A stretch of DNA of 64,000 nt. Origin: Comamonadaceae bacterium. Lineage in GTDB: Bacteria > Pseudomonadota > Gammaproteobacteria > Burkholderiales > Burkholderiaceae_C. Numbering within the stretch: position 1 is the first letter of the stretch; each line of letters opens with the position of its first letter. The notes under the pieces are model-generated. The model worked only from the letters and a program-made list of their open reading frames with translations. It was not told the DNA's origin and made no database searches. The DNA lies in assembly GCA_027484575.1 (NCBI GenBank), contig JAIXSQ010000013.1, positions 248,001 to 312,000 on the forward strand, given 5' to 3'. Of the stretch, positions 41,353 through 48,612 are shown in pieces. Made by a program: the position numbers and the translations under genes.

Positions 41353-42261
41353 ATGCGGGGACAGTGGCAGGTCCTGCTGGTGGCGGCGCTCGTGGCCGCA
41401 GGCGCGGCCTGGGCGGCGCCTGCCGGCGCGGCGGCCCGGGCCGCGTCCGCACCGGCCGCCGCCGCACCCCCCGCGCCTTCCGCGCCGCCGCCCGGCTGCC
41501 GCGAGTTCGCCCGCCGCCTGCCCAACCTGCCCCTGCGCCTGTGCGAGCAGGCGCAGCTGCAGGCCGGCGAGGGCCGGTCGCTGCGCGGCACGCCGCTGTA
41601 CCTGCGCGACCTGCCCGCGCCCGGCGCGAAGCTGCGCGTGCTGGTGGTGGGCGGCATCCACGGCGACGAGCTCTCGGCGGGCTCGCTGGCCTTCCACTGG
41701 CTGGCGCTGGCCGCGCAGGACCCGCCGCCGGCGCTGCCGCAGCCGGTGCACTGGCGCTTCGTGCCGGTGCTCAACCCCGACGGCATGCTGGCGCAGCCGC
41801 CGCGCCGCACGAACGCCAGCGGGGTGGACCTCAACCGCAACTTCCCCACGCCGAACTGGGCGCGCGACGCCCCGCTGTACTGGGACAAGCGCACCCGGCG
41901 CGACCCGCGCCGCTGGCCCGGGCCGCGCCCCCTGTCCGAGCCCGAGGCGCGCTTCCTGCATGCGCAGATGGACGGTTTCCAGCCGCAGCTGATCGTGGCC
42001 ATCCACGCGCCCTACGGCGTGCTGGACTTCGACGGCCCGTCGGTGCCGCCCTCGCGGCTGGGACGGCTGTACCTGGACCAGGTCGGCATCTTCCCCGGCT
42101 CGCTGGGCAACTACGGCGGCGTGCACAAGGGCATTCCGGTGGTGACCATCGAGCTGCCCAACGCCCTGCGCACGCCGCTGGAGTCGGAGATGCGCCAGAT
42201 GTGGCTGGACCTGCTGCGCTGGATGGGTGAGCGCGTCGCCGCACCTTCGGCGGCGCGCTGA
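41353..42261 (+). CDS. M14-family zinc peptidase (MpaA-like)
   Basis: 302 residues. An N-terminal signal or anchor (WQVLLVAALVAAGAAWAAPA) and an Ala/Pro-rich linker, then the carboxypeptidase domain. Zinc ligands: VVGGIHGDELSAG (His and Glu) and IVAIHAPYGVLDF (His). Substrate-binding VPVLNPDGML and NASGVDLNRNFPTPNW; catalytic Glu in VVTIELPNALR. The closest match in style is murein peptide amidase MpaA, which removes meso-diaminopimelate from gamma-Glu-Dap peptides. Here, however, an export signal suggests periplasmic action on peptidoglycan peptides. Probably co-transcribed with the preceding hydrolase-fold gene. Confidence 0.85.
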   Translation: MRGQWQVLLVAALVAAGAAWAAPAGAAARAASAPAAAAPPAPSAPPPGCREFARRLPNLPLRLCEQAQLQAGEGRSLRGTPLYLRDLPAPGAKLRVLVVGGIHGDELSAGSLAFHWLALAAQDPPPALPQPVHWRFVPVLNPDGMLAQPPRRTNASGVDLNRNFPTPNWARDAPLYWDKRTRRDPRRWPGPRPLSEPEARFLHAQMDGFQPQLIVAIHAPYGVLDFDGPSVPPSRLGRLYLDQVGIFPGSLGNYGGVHKGIPVVTIELPNALRTPLESEMRQMWLDLLRWMGERVAAPSAAR

Positions 42262-42322
42262 ACGCGCCGGGGCCCCCGGCGGCACAATGCCCGCCGACCC
42301 CGAGGAACTCCAGGAGACACGC

Positions 42323-44650
42323 ATGAGCGACGATCCGACCGGCCTGGCCGGCCGCTACGGCAGCGGGCAGGCCGTCCCCCGCATCGAGGACGAGGCGCTG
42401 CTGCAGGGCCGCGGCCGCTACACCGACGACCTGCAGCCGGCCGGCCAGCTGCGCGCGGTCTTCGTGCGCTCGCCCTACCCGCATGCGCGCATCGCCGGGG
42501 TGGACGCCGGCGCCGCCCGCGCGATGCCGGGCGTGGTGCTTGTGGCCACCGGCCCCGAGCTCGCGGCGGCCGGCTGCAAGCCGCTGCCCACCGGTACCCC
42601 GTTCAAGCGGCCCGACGGCTCGCCGGGCGCCTCGCCCGCCCGGCCGGTGCTGGCGCACGACCGGGTGCGCTTCGTCGGCGAGCCGGTGGCGGTGGTCGTG
42701 GCCGAGACGCTGCAGCAGGCGCGCGACGCGGCCGAGGCCGTGCAGGTCGACTACGAGGAGCTGCCGCACGTGGCCGACGTGCGCAGCGCGGTCGAGGGCG
42801 GCGTGGTCGCGCTGTGCGACGGCGCGCCCGACAACATCGCGGCCGAGGCGCGGCACGGCGATGCCGCCAAGGTGCAGGCGGCGTTCGCCCAGGCTGCCCA
42901 CGTGGTCGAGCTGGAGATCGCGAACCAGCGGCTGGTGGCCCTGCCCATCGAAGGCCGCGCGGTGCTCGCCTGGGTTGCCGACGACGGCCGTCTCACGCTG
43001 CAGATGAGCACGCAGATGCCCTCGGGCGTGCGCGACGCGATCTGCAATGCCACGGGCCTGGAGCGCGGGCAGGTCCGCGTCACCGTGGGCGACGTGGGCG
43101 GCGGCTTCGGCATGAAGACCGGCGCCTATCCCGAGGACGTGGCGATCGCCTGGTGCGCCTGGCAGGCGCGGCGGCCGGTCAAGTGGGCGGCCGACCGCAG
43201 CGAGGAGTTCCTCGCCTCGCACCACGGCCGCGACGTGCACCAGCAGGCCGAGCTGGCCCTGGCGGCCGACGGCCGCATCCTGGCCCTGCGGCTGCGCACG
43301 CACGCCAACGTGGGCGCCTACGCCACCGGCACCGGCGTGGCGATCCAGCTGCTGATCGGGCCCTGGGTGCAGACCAGCGTCTACGACGTGCCCTGCATCG
43401 ACTTCCAGCTGCGCGCGGTGCTGACCAACACCGCGCCCACCGGCGCCTACCGAGGCGCCGGCCGGCCCGAGGCGATCTTCCTGATGGAACGGCTGATGGA
43501 CGAGGCCGCGCGCCAGACCGGCATCGACCGCATCGCGCTGCGCCGGCGCAACTTCATCCGCCCCGAGCAGATGCCCTACACCAACCCCATGGGGCAGACC
43601 TACGACGTCGGCCGCTTCGAGCGGCTGATGGACCTGGGGCTGGCGCAGGCGGACTGGGACGGCTTCGGCGCGCGCCATGCGGCCAGCGCGGCCCGGGGCC
43701 GCTGGCGCGGGCTGGGCATCGCGACCTTCCTGGAATGGACCGGCGGCAACGCGCTCGAGGAGCGCGTGACCGTGGACGTGCTGGCCGACGGCGTGATCGA
43801 GGTGTTCTCGGCCGTCAACCAGATGGGCCAGGGCATCGCCACCACGCTGGCGCAGCTGGTGGTCGACGTGTTCGGCGTGCCCATGGAGCAGGTGCGCGTG
43901 GTGCTGGGCGACACCGACCGCGGCGACGGCTTCGGCAGCGCGGGCTCGCGCTCGCTGTTCACCGGCGGCTCGGCGCTGCACGAGGGCGCGACCAAGACGC
44001 TGGACCAGGCGCGCGGGCTGGCCGCGCAGGCCCTGGAGGCCGGGGTGCAGGACATCGAGTACGCCGGCGGGCGCTTCCGCGTGCGCGGCACCGACCTGGG
44101 CATCGGCCTGTTCGAGCTGGCGGCGCGGCAGGACGGCGCGCGCATCCACCTGGAGAGCAACACCAAGGTCGCCGGGCCCAGCTGGCCCAGCGGCTGCCAC
44201 GTGTGCGAGGTCGAGGTCGACCCCGCCACCGGCACCGTGGACCTGGTGGCCTACAGCAGCGTCAACGACGTGGGCCGGGTGGTGAACCCCACCATCGTGC
44301 GCGGCCAGCTCGATGGCGGCGCGGTGCAGGGCCTGGGCCAGGCGCTGATGGAGCAGGTGGTGTACGACGAGGCCAGCGGCCAGCTGCTCACCGGCAGCCT
44401 GATGGACTACGCGGCGCCGCGCGCCGACCTGCTGCACGCCGACTTCGTCACGAGCATGGACGAGGCCACGCCCTCGACCAACAACCCGCTGGGGGTCAAG
44501 GGCGTGGGCGAGCTGGGCACGATCGGGGCCACGCCCTGCCTGGTGAACGCCGTGGCCGACGCCCTGGCCCGCGCGGGCCGCGCGGGCCAGGCGCCGCAGC
44601 TGCAGATGCCGCTGACGCCGCTGCGCCTGTGGCAGATGCTGCAGGCCTGA
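42323..44650 (+). CDS. Xanthine-dehydrogenase-family molybdopterin-binding subunit (orphan)
   Basis: 775 residues, the full length of a large subunit of the CoxL/XdhB type. Seen: EDEALLQGRGRYTDDLQPAG, VRSPYPHARI, VTVGDVGGGFGMKTGAYPED (molybdopterin site), NTAPTGAYRGAGRPEAIF and the C-terminal LGVKGVGELGTIGA (catalytic Glu). It hydroxylates aldehydes, N-heterocycles or aromatic acids at Mo. The 2Fe-2S and FAD partner subunits, normally adjacent, are absent on both sides, so they must come from elsewhere or the enzyme works with other electron carriers. CAGGAGA is 6 bases before the ATG. Confidence 0.9.
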   Translation: MSDDPTGLAGRYGSGQAVPRIEDEALLQGRGRYTDDLQPAGQLRAVFVRSPYPHARIAGVDAGAARAMPGVVLVATGPELAAAGCKPLPTGTPFKRPDGSPGASPARPVLAHDRVRFVGEPVAVVVAETLQQARDAAEAVQVDYEELPHVADVRSAVEGGVVALCDGAPDNIAAEARHGDAAKVQAAFAQAAHVVELEIANQRLVALPIEGRAVLAWVADDGRLTLQMSTQMPSGVRDAICNATGLERGQVRVTVGDVGGGFGMKTGAYPEDVAIAWCAWQARRPVKWAADRSEEFLASHHGRDVHQQAELALAADGRILALRLRTHANVGAYATGTGVAIQLLIGPWVQTSVYDVPCIDFQLRAVLTNTAPTGAYRGAGRPEAIFLMERLMDEAARQTGIDRIALRRRNFIRPEQMPYTNPMGQTYDVGRFERLMDLGLAQADWDGFGARHAASAARGRWRGLGIATFLEWTGGNALEERVTVDVLADGVIEVFSAVNQMGQGIATTLAQLVVDVFGVPMEQVRVVLGDTDRGDGFGSAGSRSLFTGGSALHEGATKTLDQARGLAAQALEAGVQDIEYAGGRFRVRGTDLGIGLFELAARQDGARIHLESNTKVAGPSWPSGCHVCEVEVDPATGTVDLVAYSSVNDVGRVVNPTIVRGQLDGGAVQGLGQALMEQVVYDEASGQLLTGSLMDYAAPRADLLHADFVTSMDEATPSTNNPLGVKGVGELGTIGATPCLVNAVADALARAGRAGQAPQLQMPLTPLRLWQMLQA

Positions 44651-44671
44651 GGACGGGCCTGCGCCCGGGCC

Positions 44672-45244
44672 TCAGGCGCGCGGCACCGGCTGCGCCAGGA
44701 AGCCCGCCGCCTCGGCCCGCGCCTGCGCGTCCTGCGCCGTGGTGCCGGGCGCGCCGCCCTTGGCCCACAGCACGCCGCCCCAGGCCATGCCCAGGAACTC
44801 GGCGCACAGCCGCACCGAGTCGACCATGGGCTGGGCCTTGGCGCGGTCGCCGCTGGTGCACACCAGCCGCAGCGACTTGGTGGCCATCTCGGCCTTGAAC
44901 GGCAGGCCCGGCACGCGCAGGAACGCGCTCCAGTGGTCCAGCAGCAGCTTCAGCGGCGTGGGGATGCTGAACCAGTACACCGGTGCCACGAACACGATCT
45001 CGGGCGCGGCCCGCAGCGCCTCGAGCACGCGGGCCAGGTCGCCGGTGGGCGGTGGGTAGCTGCCGGCGCTGTGCCGCAGGTCGGTGAAGGGCGGCAGCTG
45101 CAGGCCCGCCAGGTGCAGCCAGTCCTGCCGCGCCTGCGCCGGCAGGGCCCGTGCGGCCTCGCGGGCCAGCCATTCGGTGTTGCCCTCGGTGCCCGGCGCG
45201 CGGGTCGAGGCGACGAGGAACAGGAGGTGTCGGGCATCGCTCAT
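44672..45244 (-). CDS. NAD(P)H-dependent FMN reductase (flavodoxin-like)
   Basis: 190 residues of the flavodoxin-fold NADPH-dependent FMN-reductase/WrbA-like group. Seen: HLLFLVASTRAPGTEGNTEWLA (phosphate-binding loop at residues 6-27), APVYWFSIPTPLKLLLDHW (the P-x-Y-x-x-S/T-x-P flavin motif) and LVCTSGDRAKAQP. It reduces quinones or azo compounds in homologues; the substrate here is unknown. A GACAAT -10-like box ends 7 bases before the ATG at 45244. Divergent from the TetR gene at 45329, which may regulate it (gap 84 bp, no palindrome obvious). Confidence 0.87.
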   Translation of the reverse strand: MSDARHLLFLVASTRAPGTEGNTEWLAREAARALPAQARQDWLHLAGLQLPPFTDLRHSAGSYPPPTGDLARVLEALRAAPEIVFVAPVYWFSIPTPLKLLLDHWSAFLRVPGLPFKAEMATKSLRLVCTSGDRAKAQPMVDSVRLCAEFLGMAWGGVLWAKGGAPGTTAQDAQARAEAAGFLAQPVPRA

Positions 45245-45251
45245 GCGCGGG

Positions 45252-45257
45252 ATTGTC
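45252..45257 (-). promoter_or_regulatory. Candidate -10 box (GACAAT) for the FMN reductase gene
   Basis: On the minus strand GACAAT ends 7 bases before the ATG at 45244, with no Shine-Dalgarno sequence. Confidence 0.4.
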
Positions 45258-45313
45258 CCAGCCCGGCGCTGCGGGGCTCGCCGGACGGCAGGAGCCTGCG
45301 GCTGGCGCGACCG

Positions 45314-45319
45314 TAGAAT
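45314..45319 (+). promoter_or_regulatory. Candidate -10 box (TAGAAT) for the TetR gene
   Basis: TAGAAT (5 of 6 consensus bases) ends 9 bases before the ATG at 45329. The intervening bases CCCCGCTT are not a ribosome binding site. Confidence 0.45.
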
Positions 45320-45328
45320 GCCCCGCTT

Positions 45329-45940
45329 ATGTCCACCGTCGCCCGGCCGTCGTTCAAGGAGCAGATGCTGGCTGCCCGCGAGGAGGCCATCATCCAGAGC
45401 GTCAACCGCCTGCTCGCCGAGAAGGGCTTCGACGCCATGACGGTCGACGAGGTGGCCGCCGCGGTCGGCATCGCCAAGGCCAGCCTCTACAAGCACTTCC
45501 CCAGCAAGGAAGACCTCGCGGCAGCCGCGATGGTGCGCGTCATGCGGCGCGCGCAGGACTTCCTGCACACGGTGGCCGAGGACCAGCCGGTCATCGACAA
45601 GCTCAAGGCCGTGGTGCGCTGGATGCTGCAGGTGCAGCTGGCCGGCGAGATGCCGTCGCTGCCCAGCCAGAACTCCAGCCTGCGCGCCACGCTCATGTCC
45701 AACCGCGACTACCTCGACGGCCTGATGGACGCGAGCGACCGCCTGGGCGCCTGGATCGAGGCCGGCCAGCGCGAGGGCCTGATCAACCCGGGCCTGCCGG
45801 CGGTGGCGGTGCTGTACACGCTGTACGCCCGCGCCTGCGACCCGGTCGTCGAATTCCTGAAGGCCGGTGGCCAGCACGGCGACGACGAGATCGTCGAGCT
45901 GATCGTCAGCACCTGCTTCGACGGCCTGCGCGCGCGCTGA
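45329..45940 (+). CDS. TetR-family transcriptional regulator
   Basis: 203 residues. HTH: EEAIIQSVNRLLAEKGFDAMTVDEVAAAVGIAKASLYKHFPSKEDLAAAAM (about 17-68). The C-terminal domain is helical (MSNRDYLDGLMDASDRLGAWIEAGQREGLINPGL). Probable target: the divergent FMN reductase gene, as TetR regulators often control a divergent redox enzyme. The leaderless-type promoter context suggests low, autoregulated expression. The stop codon lies in the first copy of a triple short palindrome. Confidence 0.88.
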   Translation: MSTVARPSFKEQMLAAREEAIIQSVNRLLAEKGFDAMTVDEVAAAVGIAKASLYKHFPSKEDLAAAAMVRVMRRAQDFLHTVAEDQPVIDKLKAVVRWMLQVQLAGEMPSLPSQNSSLRATLMSNRDYLDGLMDASDRLGAWIEAGQREGLINPGLPAVAVLYTLYARACDPVVEFLKAGGQHGDDEIVELIVSTCFDGLRAR

Positions 45941-46007
45941 GCGCGCGCTGCCAGTTCCCCGCGCGCTGAGCGCGCGACGCCGATTCCTCCCCCGCGCTGA
46001 GCGCGCG
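45933..46007. repeat. Three copies of a 15-bp palindromic repeat between convergent genes
   Basis: CGCGCTGAGCGCGCG occurs at 45933-45947, 45962-45976 and 45993-46007, spaced 29 and 31 bp apart. The core CGCGCTGAGCGCG is a perfect odd palindrome. The first copy holds the TetR stop codon and the last ends 4 bp before the metallophosphoesterase stop. Possibly a terminator array or protein-binding sites. Confidence 0.85.
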
Positions 46008-46010
46008 TCC

Positions 46011-46814
46011 TCAGACCTCCAGCACCAGCCCCGGCCGGAACGCCTCCTGCTCGCCCTTGCGCGCGTAGCCCAGGGGATTGGCCACCACCCGGCAGCGCCC
46101 CACGCGGTGGTCCTGCGGGCAGTGCAGGTGCCCGTGCACCCACAGGTCGGCCTGCTGCAGCAGATCGTCGAGCCCGTTGCAGAAGCCCGCCGTGCCCGGC
46201 ACCAGCCCGTAGCGCGGATCGGCGCTGTGCAGGGTGGGCGCGAAATGCGTGACCACCACCGTGCGGCCCGCGAAGGGCTGCGCCAGCGCGGCGCGCAGCC
46301 AGGCCTGGCACTGCAGGCCCAGCGCGCGCCAGGCTTCGGCCAGCAGGGGCGCGCCGCCACGCGTGGCGCCGGTCTTGGACAGGTAGAAGTCGGCGGCGCG
46401 GAAGGCCTTGTGGCGGGCCTTGAGCGCCCGCACCGTGTCGGGCTCGCGCGCGGCGAGCGCGTCGAAATCGGTCCACAGCGTGGTGCCCACGAAACGCACG
46501 CCGCCCAGCACCTGCACCTCGCGCTCGAGCCAGCCGATGCCCAGCCGCTCGCAGGTGGCGCGCAGCCGCGCATGCGTGGCGTCGAAGTCGAGGTTGTCGT
46601 ACTCGTGGTTGCCGGGCACGAACAGCACCGGCACCGGCCAGCCGTGCCGCGGCGAGAAGCGCGCCAGCCCGAAGTCCTCGTCGGCCAGCCGGCTGCCCGC
46701 CTGGTAGGACCCGATGTCCCCGGCCAGCACCAGCAGCTGGGCGCCGGGGGCCGGGGCGACCTGCACGTCCGGTTGGGTCTCGAGGTGCAGGTCCGACAGC
46801 AGCTGGAATTTCAC
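46011..46814 (-). CDS. Calcineurin-like metallophosphoesterase
   Basis: 267 residues. All five metallophosphoesterase blocks are present: LLSDLHLE (D, H), VLAGDIG (D), FVPGNHEYDN (N, H), VVVTHFAPT (H) and LWVHGHLHCPQDH (H, H). The catalytic di-metal site is complete. It hydrolyses phosphomonoesters or diesters; the substrate is unknown. The start is GTG at 46814 (VKFQLLSDLHLE), overlapping the lysR stop as GTGA. A GACAAT box 6 bases upstream, inside lysR, may give an extra internal promoter. It ends in the triple-palindrome region. Confidence 0.87.
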   Translation of the reverse strand: MKFQLLSDLHLETQPDVQVAPAPGAQLLVLAGDIGSYQAGSRLADEDFGLARFSPRHGWPVPVLFVPGNHEYDNLDFDATHARLRATCERLGIGWLEREVQVLGGVRFVGTTLWTDFDALAAREPDTVRALKARHKAFRAADFYLSKTGATRGGAPLLAEAWRALGLQCQAWLRAALAQPFAGRTVVVTHFAPTLHSADPRYGLVPGTAGFCNGLDDLLQQADLWVHGHLHCPQDHRVGRCRVVANPLGYARKGEQEAFRPGLVLEV

Positions 46815-47797
46815 GGCGCGATTGTCGCGGCGGCGGCCAGGGCCCGGCTGTCGGCGAAGAACTGCCGTGCCGACGTGGCCACCGCCGCGCGCAGCCAGGC
46901 ATGGTCGGGACGCTGCGTCTGGCGGTGGTGCCACAACTGGTCCACGTGCACCTGCTGCACGCCGAAGGGCAGCTCGCGCGCGACCAGCTCGTGGGCCATG
47001 CCGGTGGTGGGCAGGAAGTGCTCGGGCAACACCGTCAGCAGGTCGGAGCCGGCCACCACCCGCCCGGCGGTGAAGAACTGGTTGACAGTGAGCATCACGC
47101 GCCGGCGCCGCCCGAGGGCCGACAGCGCCTCGTCGATGAAGCCGTAGGGCCGCCCCGAGAAGCTCACCAGCAGGTGCTGGGCGGCGCAGAACAGGTCCAG
47201 CGTCAGCGGCTGGCCGGCCAGCGGATGGTCGCGCCGCATCACGCAGACGTAGCGGCCGTCGTACAGCCGCTCGTGCGCATAGGCGGCCACGGCACCGGCC
47301 TGCGAGCGCGCCGTGAGGTCGGCGATCACGGCCGGGAAGAAGCCCACGGCCAGGTCGATGCTGCCGTCCTCGAGCAGCGTGCGCGGGTCGCGGGTGGTCA
47401 GCGGCAGCACCCGCATCGACACGCCGGGGGCGCCGGCCTGCATGCGCTCGACCAGCCCCGGCACCAGCGAAGCGGCGGTCGCGTCGGCCATGGCCAGCAC
47501 GAAGGCGCGCTGGTCCAGGGCCGGGTCGAACTCGCCGGGCACCAGGGCCGACTCGAGCTGGCGCAGGGCGTCGCTGACCGCCGGCCACAGCTCCAGGGCG
47601 CGCGGCGTGGGTTCCACGCCGTAGCCGCTGCGGGTGAACAGCTGGTCGTCCAGCGCGTCGCGCAGCCGGCCCAGCGCATTGCTGACCGCCGGCTGGGTCA
47701 TGTGCAGGTGGCGGGCCGCGCGGGTCAGGTTGCGTTCGGCCATGACCTGGTCGAACACCCGCAGCAGGTTCAGGTCGAGTGTGCGGAAATTGGCCAT
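46811..47797 (-). CDS. LysR-family transcriptional regulator
   Basis: 328 residues. N-terminal winged HTH: LDLNLLRVFDQVMAERNLTRAARHLHMTQPAVSNALGRLRDALDDQLFTRSGYG (residues 7-60), in the NodD/LinR-like style. The C-terminal effector domain follows. It is divergent from a small membrane protein gene, with 111 bp between. That gap is more AT-rich than its surroundings and is the probable regulatory region. Downstream it overlaps the metallophosphoesterase start by 4 bases, so both are made from one message. Inducer unknown. Confidence 0.92.
   Translation of the reverse strand: MANFRTLDLNLLRVFDQVMAERNLTRAARHLHMTQPAVSNALGRLRDALDDQLFTRSGYGVEPTPRALELWPAVSDALRQLESALVPGEFDPALDQRAFVLAMADATAASLVPGLVERMQAGAPGVSMRVLPLTTRDPRTLLEDGSIDLAVGFFPAVIADLTARSQAGAVAAYAHERLYDGRYVCVMRRDHPLAGQPLTLDLFCAAQHLLVSFSGRPYGFIDEALSALGRRRRVMLTVNQFFTAGRVVAGSDLLTVLPEHFLPTTGMAHELVARELPFGVQQVHVDQLWHHRQTQRPDHAWLRAAVATSARQFFADSRALAAAATIAP
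46821..46826 (-). promoter_or_regulatory. Candidate internal -10 box (GACAAT) for the metallophosphoesterase gene
   Basis: On the minus strand GACAAT ends 6 bases before the GTG at 46814, within the lysR 3' end. It could allow leaderless expression independent of lysR. Confidence 0.3.
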
Positions 47798-47908
47798 CTA
47801 TCGGTTTCGTGAATATCAGGCATTACAAACCAAAAGTGGACGGATATCAGGGTCCTCCCTAATCTCTCGCCCATGCCGGTCACGAGCCGGCGCTTTTGGA
47901 GAAAGAAG

Positions 47909-48349
47909 ATGACCAGCTTCGCCCGCGTCGATTACCCCACCCAGCACCCCGGCGTCGTCCGCGCCGAGCAGACCGTGGCCGCCGTCCGTGACGCCGCCGC
48001 CCGCTTCGACGGTGCCCGCGCGTCCGCCACCCTGCTGCTCGCCGCCATCGTGGCCGCGCTGCTGGTGGTCGCCAACCAGGTCGTGGAGACCTGGACCGAA
48101 GGCCACCTGCTGGCCGCCTGGATCGTCCTGTGGACCGTGGCCTTCGCCGGCCTGGCCCTGCTGGCCGCCCCCGCCCGCGGCGCCGCCCGCGGCCTGGGTG
48201 CCGCCCTGCTGCGCGCCCGCCAGGCCCGCCGCGAGGCCGCCGCCGACCGCGCGCTGATGGCCCTGGCCATCGCCGACCCGCGCGTGATGGCCGACCTGCG
48301 CGTGGCTGCCACCCGCCAGGACAGCCGCGACCTGCGCTGGTACTTCTGA
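47909..48349 (+). CDS. Hypothetical membrane protein
   Basis: 146 residues that I do not recognise. The N-terminal 38 residues are soluble (RVDYPTQHPGVVRAEQTVAA), then comes a membrane hairpin of two helices: ASATLLLAAIVAALLVVANQVV (about 39-60) and LLAAWIVLWTVAFAGLALLAA (about 67-87). A positively charged helical tail (RARQARREAAADRALMAL) lies in the cytosol, ending SRDLRWYF. GGAG lies 7 bases before the ATG. Divergent from lysR, which may control it. The next small ORF starts 10 bp later and is probably co-transcribed. Confidence 0.75.
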   Translation: MTSFARVDYPTQHPGVVRAEQTVAAVRDAAARFDGARASATLLLAAIVAALLVVANQVVETWTEGHLLAAWIVLWTVAFAGLALLAAPARGAARGLGAALLRARQARREAAADRALMALAIADPRVMADLRVAATRQDSRDLRWYF

Positions 48350-48359
48350 GGCCCGCGCC

Positions 48360-48512
48360 ATGCTGGCCTGCGTCGTGCGCCGTGGCTGGACCGGCCTGCT
48401 GGCCGTGCTGCCCGCCCCGGTGATCCGCCACCTGGACGCCTGGGCCCAGGCCCAGGCTGCCCGCCGCGCCGACCGCCGGCGCCGCGCCCTGCGGCAGGCG
48501 CGCGCCCGCTGA
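48360..48512 (+). CDS. Small basic protein (50 aa) downstream of the membrane protein
   Basis: 50 residues. A short hydrophobic N-terminal part (WTGLLAVLPAPVI) and an Arg-rich tail (RRADRRRRALRQARAR). Begins with ATG 10 bp after the preceding stop and ends 38 bp before a strong terminator, so it lies inside the transcript. Codons are G/C-ending like the neighbours. No function recognised; it could be a small membrane-binding or RNA-binding peptide, or not be translated at all. Confidence 0.5.
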   Translation: MLACVVRRGWTGLLAVLPAPVIRHLDAWAQAQAARRADRRRRALRQARAR

Positions 48513-48550
48513 CCGGTCTCCGCGCCTGCGGCGCGTTGCCACCCCCAAAG

Positions 48551-48578
48551 CAAAAGGCCACCTCGCGGTGGCCTTTTG
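48551..48578. terminator. Strong bidirectional intrinsic terminator
   Basis: Perfect 12-bp stem CAAAAGGCCACC/GGTGGCCTTTTG with a TCGC loop. The A4/T4 tracts within the stem provide U-runs in either direction. It separates the convergent small ORF and pckG. Confidence 0.92.
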
Positions 48579-48612
48579 CATGGCAGGGCCGCCCCGCGGG
48601 GCGGCTGCGGCC

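Noticed and set aside
41831..44437. Open minus-strand frame of about 870 codons opposite the molybdenum hydroxylase gene
   Set aside because: No motifs; the plus-strand gene is full length with conserved cofactor sites.
45933..46007. Possible short CRISPR array
   Set aside because: Three 15-bp GC palindromes with about 15-bp gaps and no cas genes; repeat and spacer are too short.
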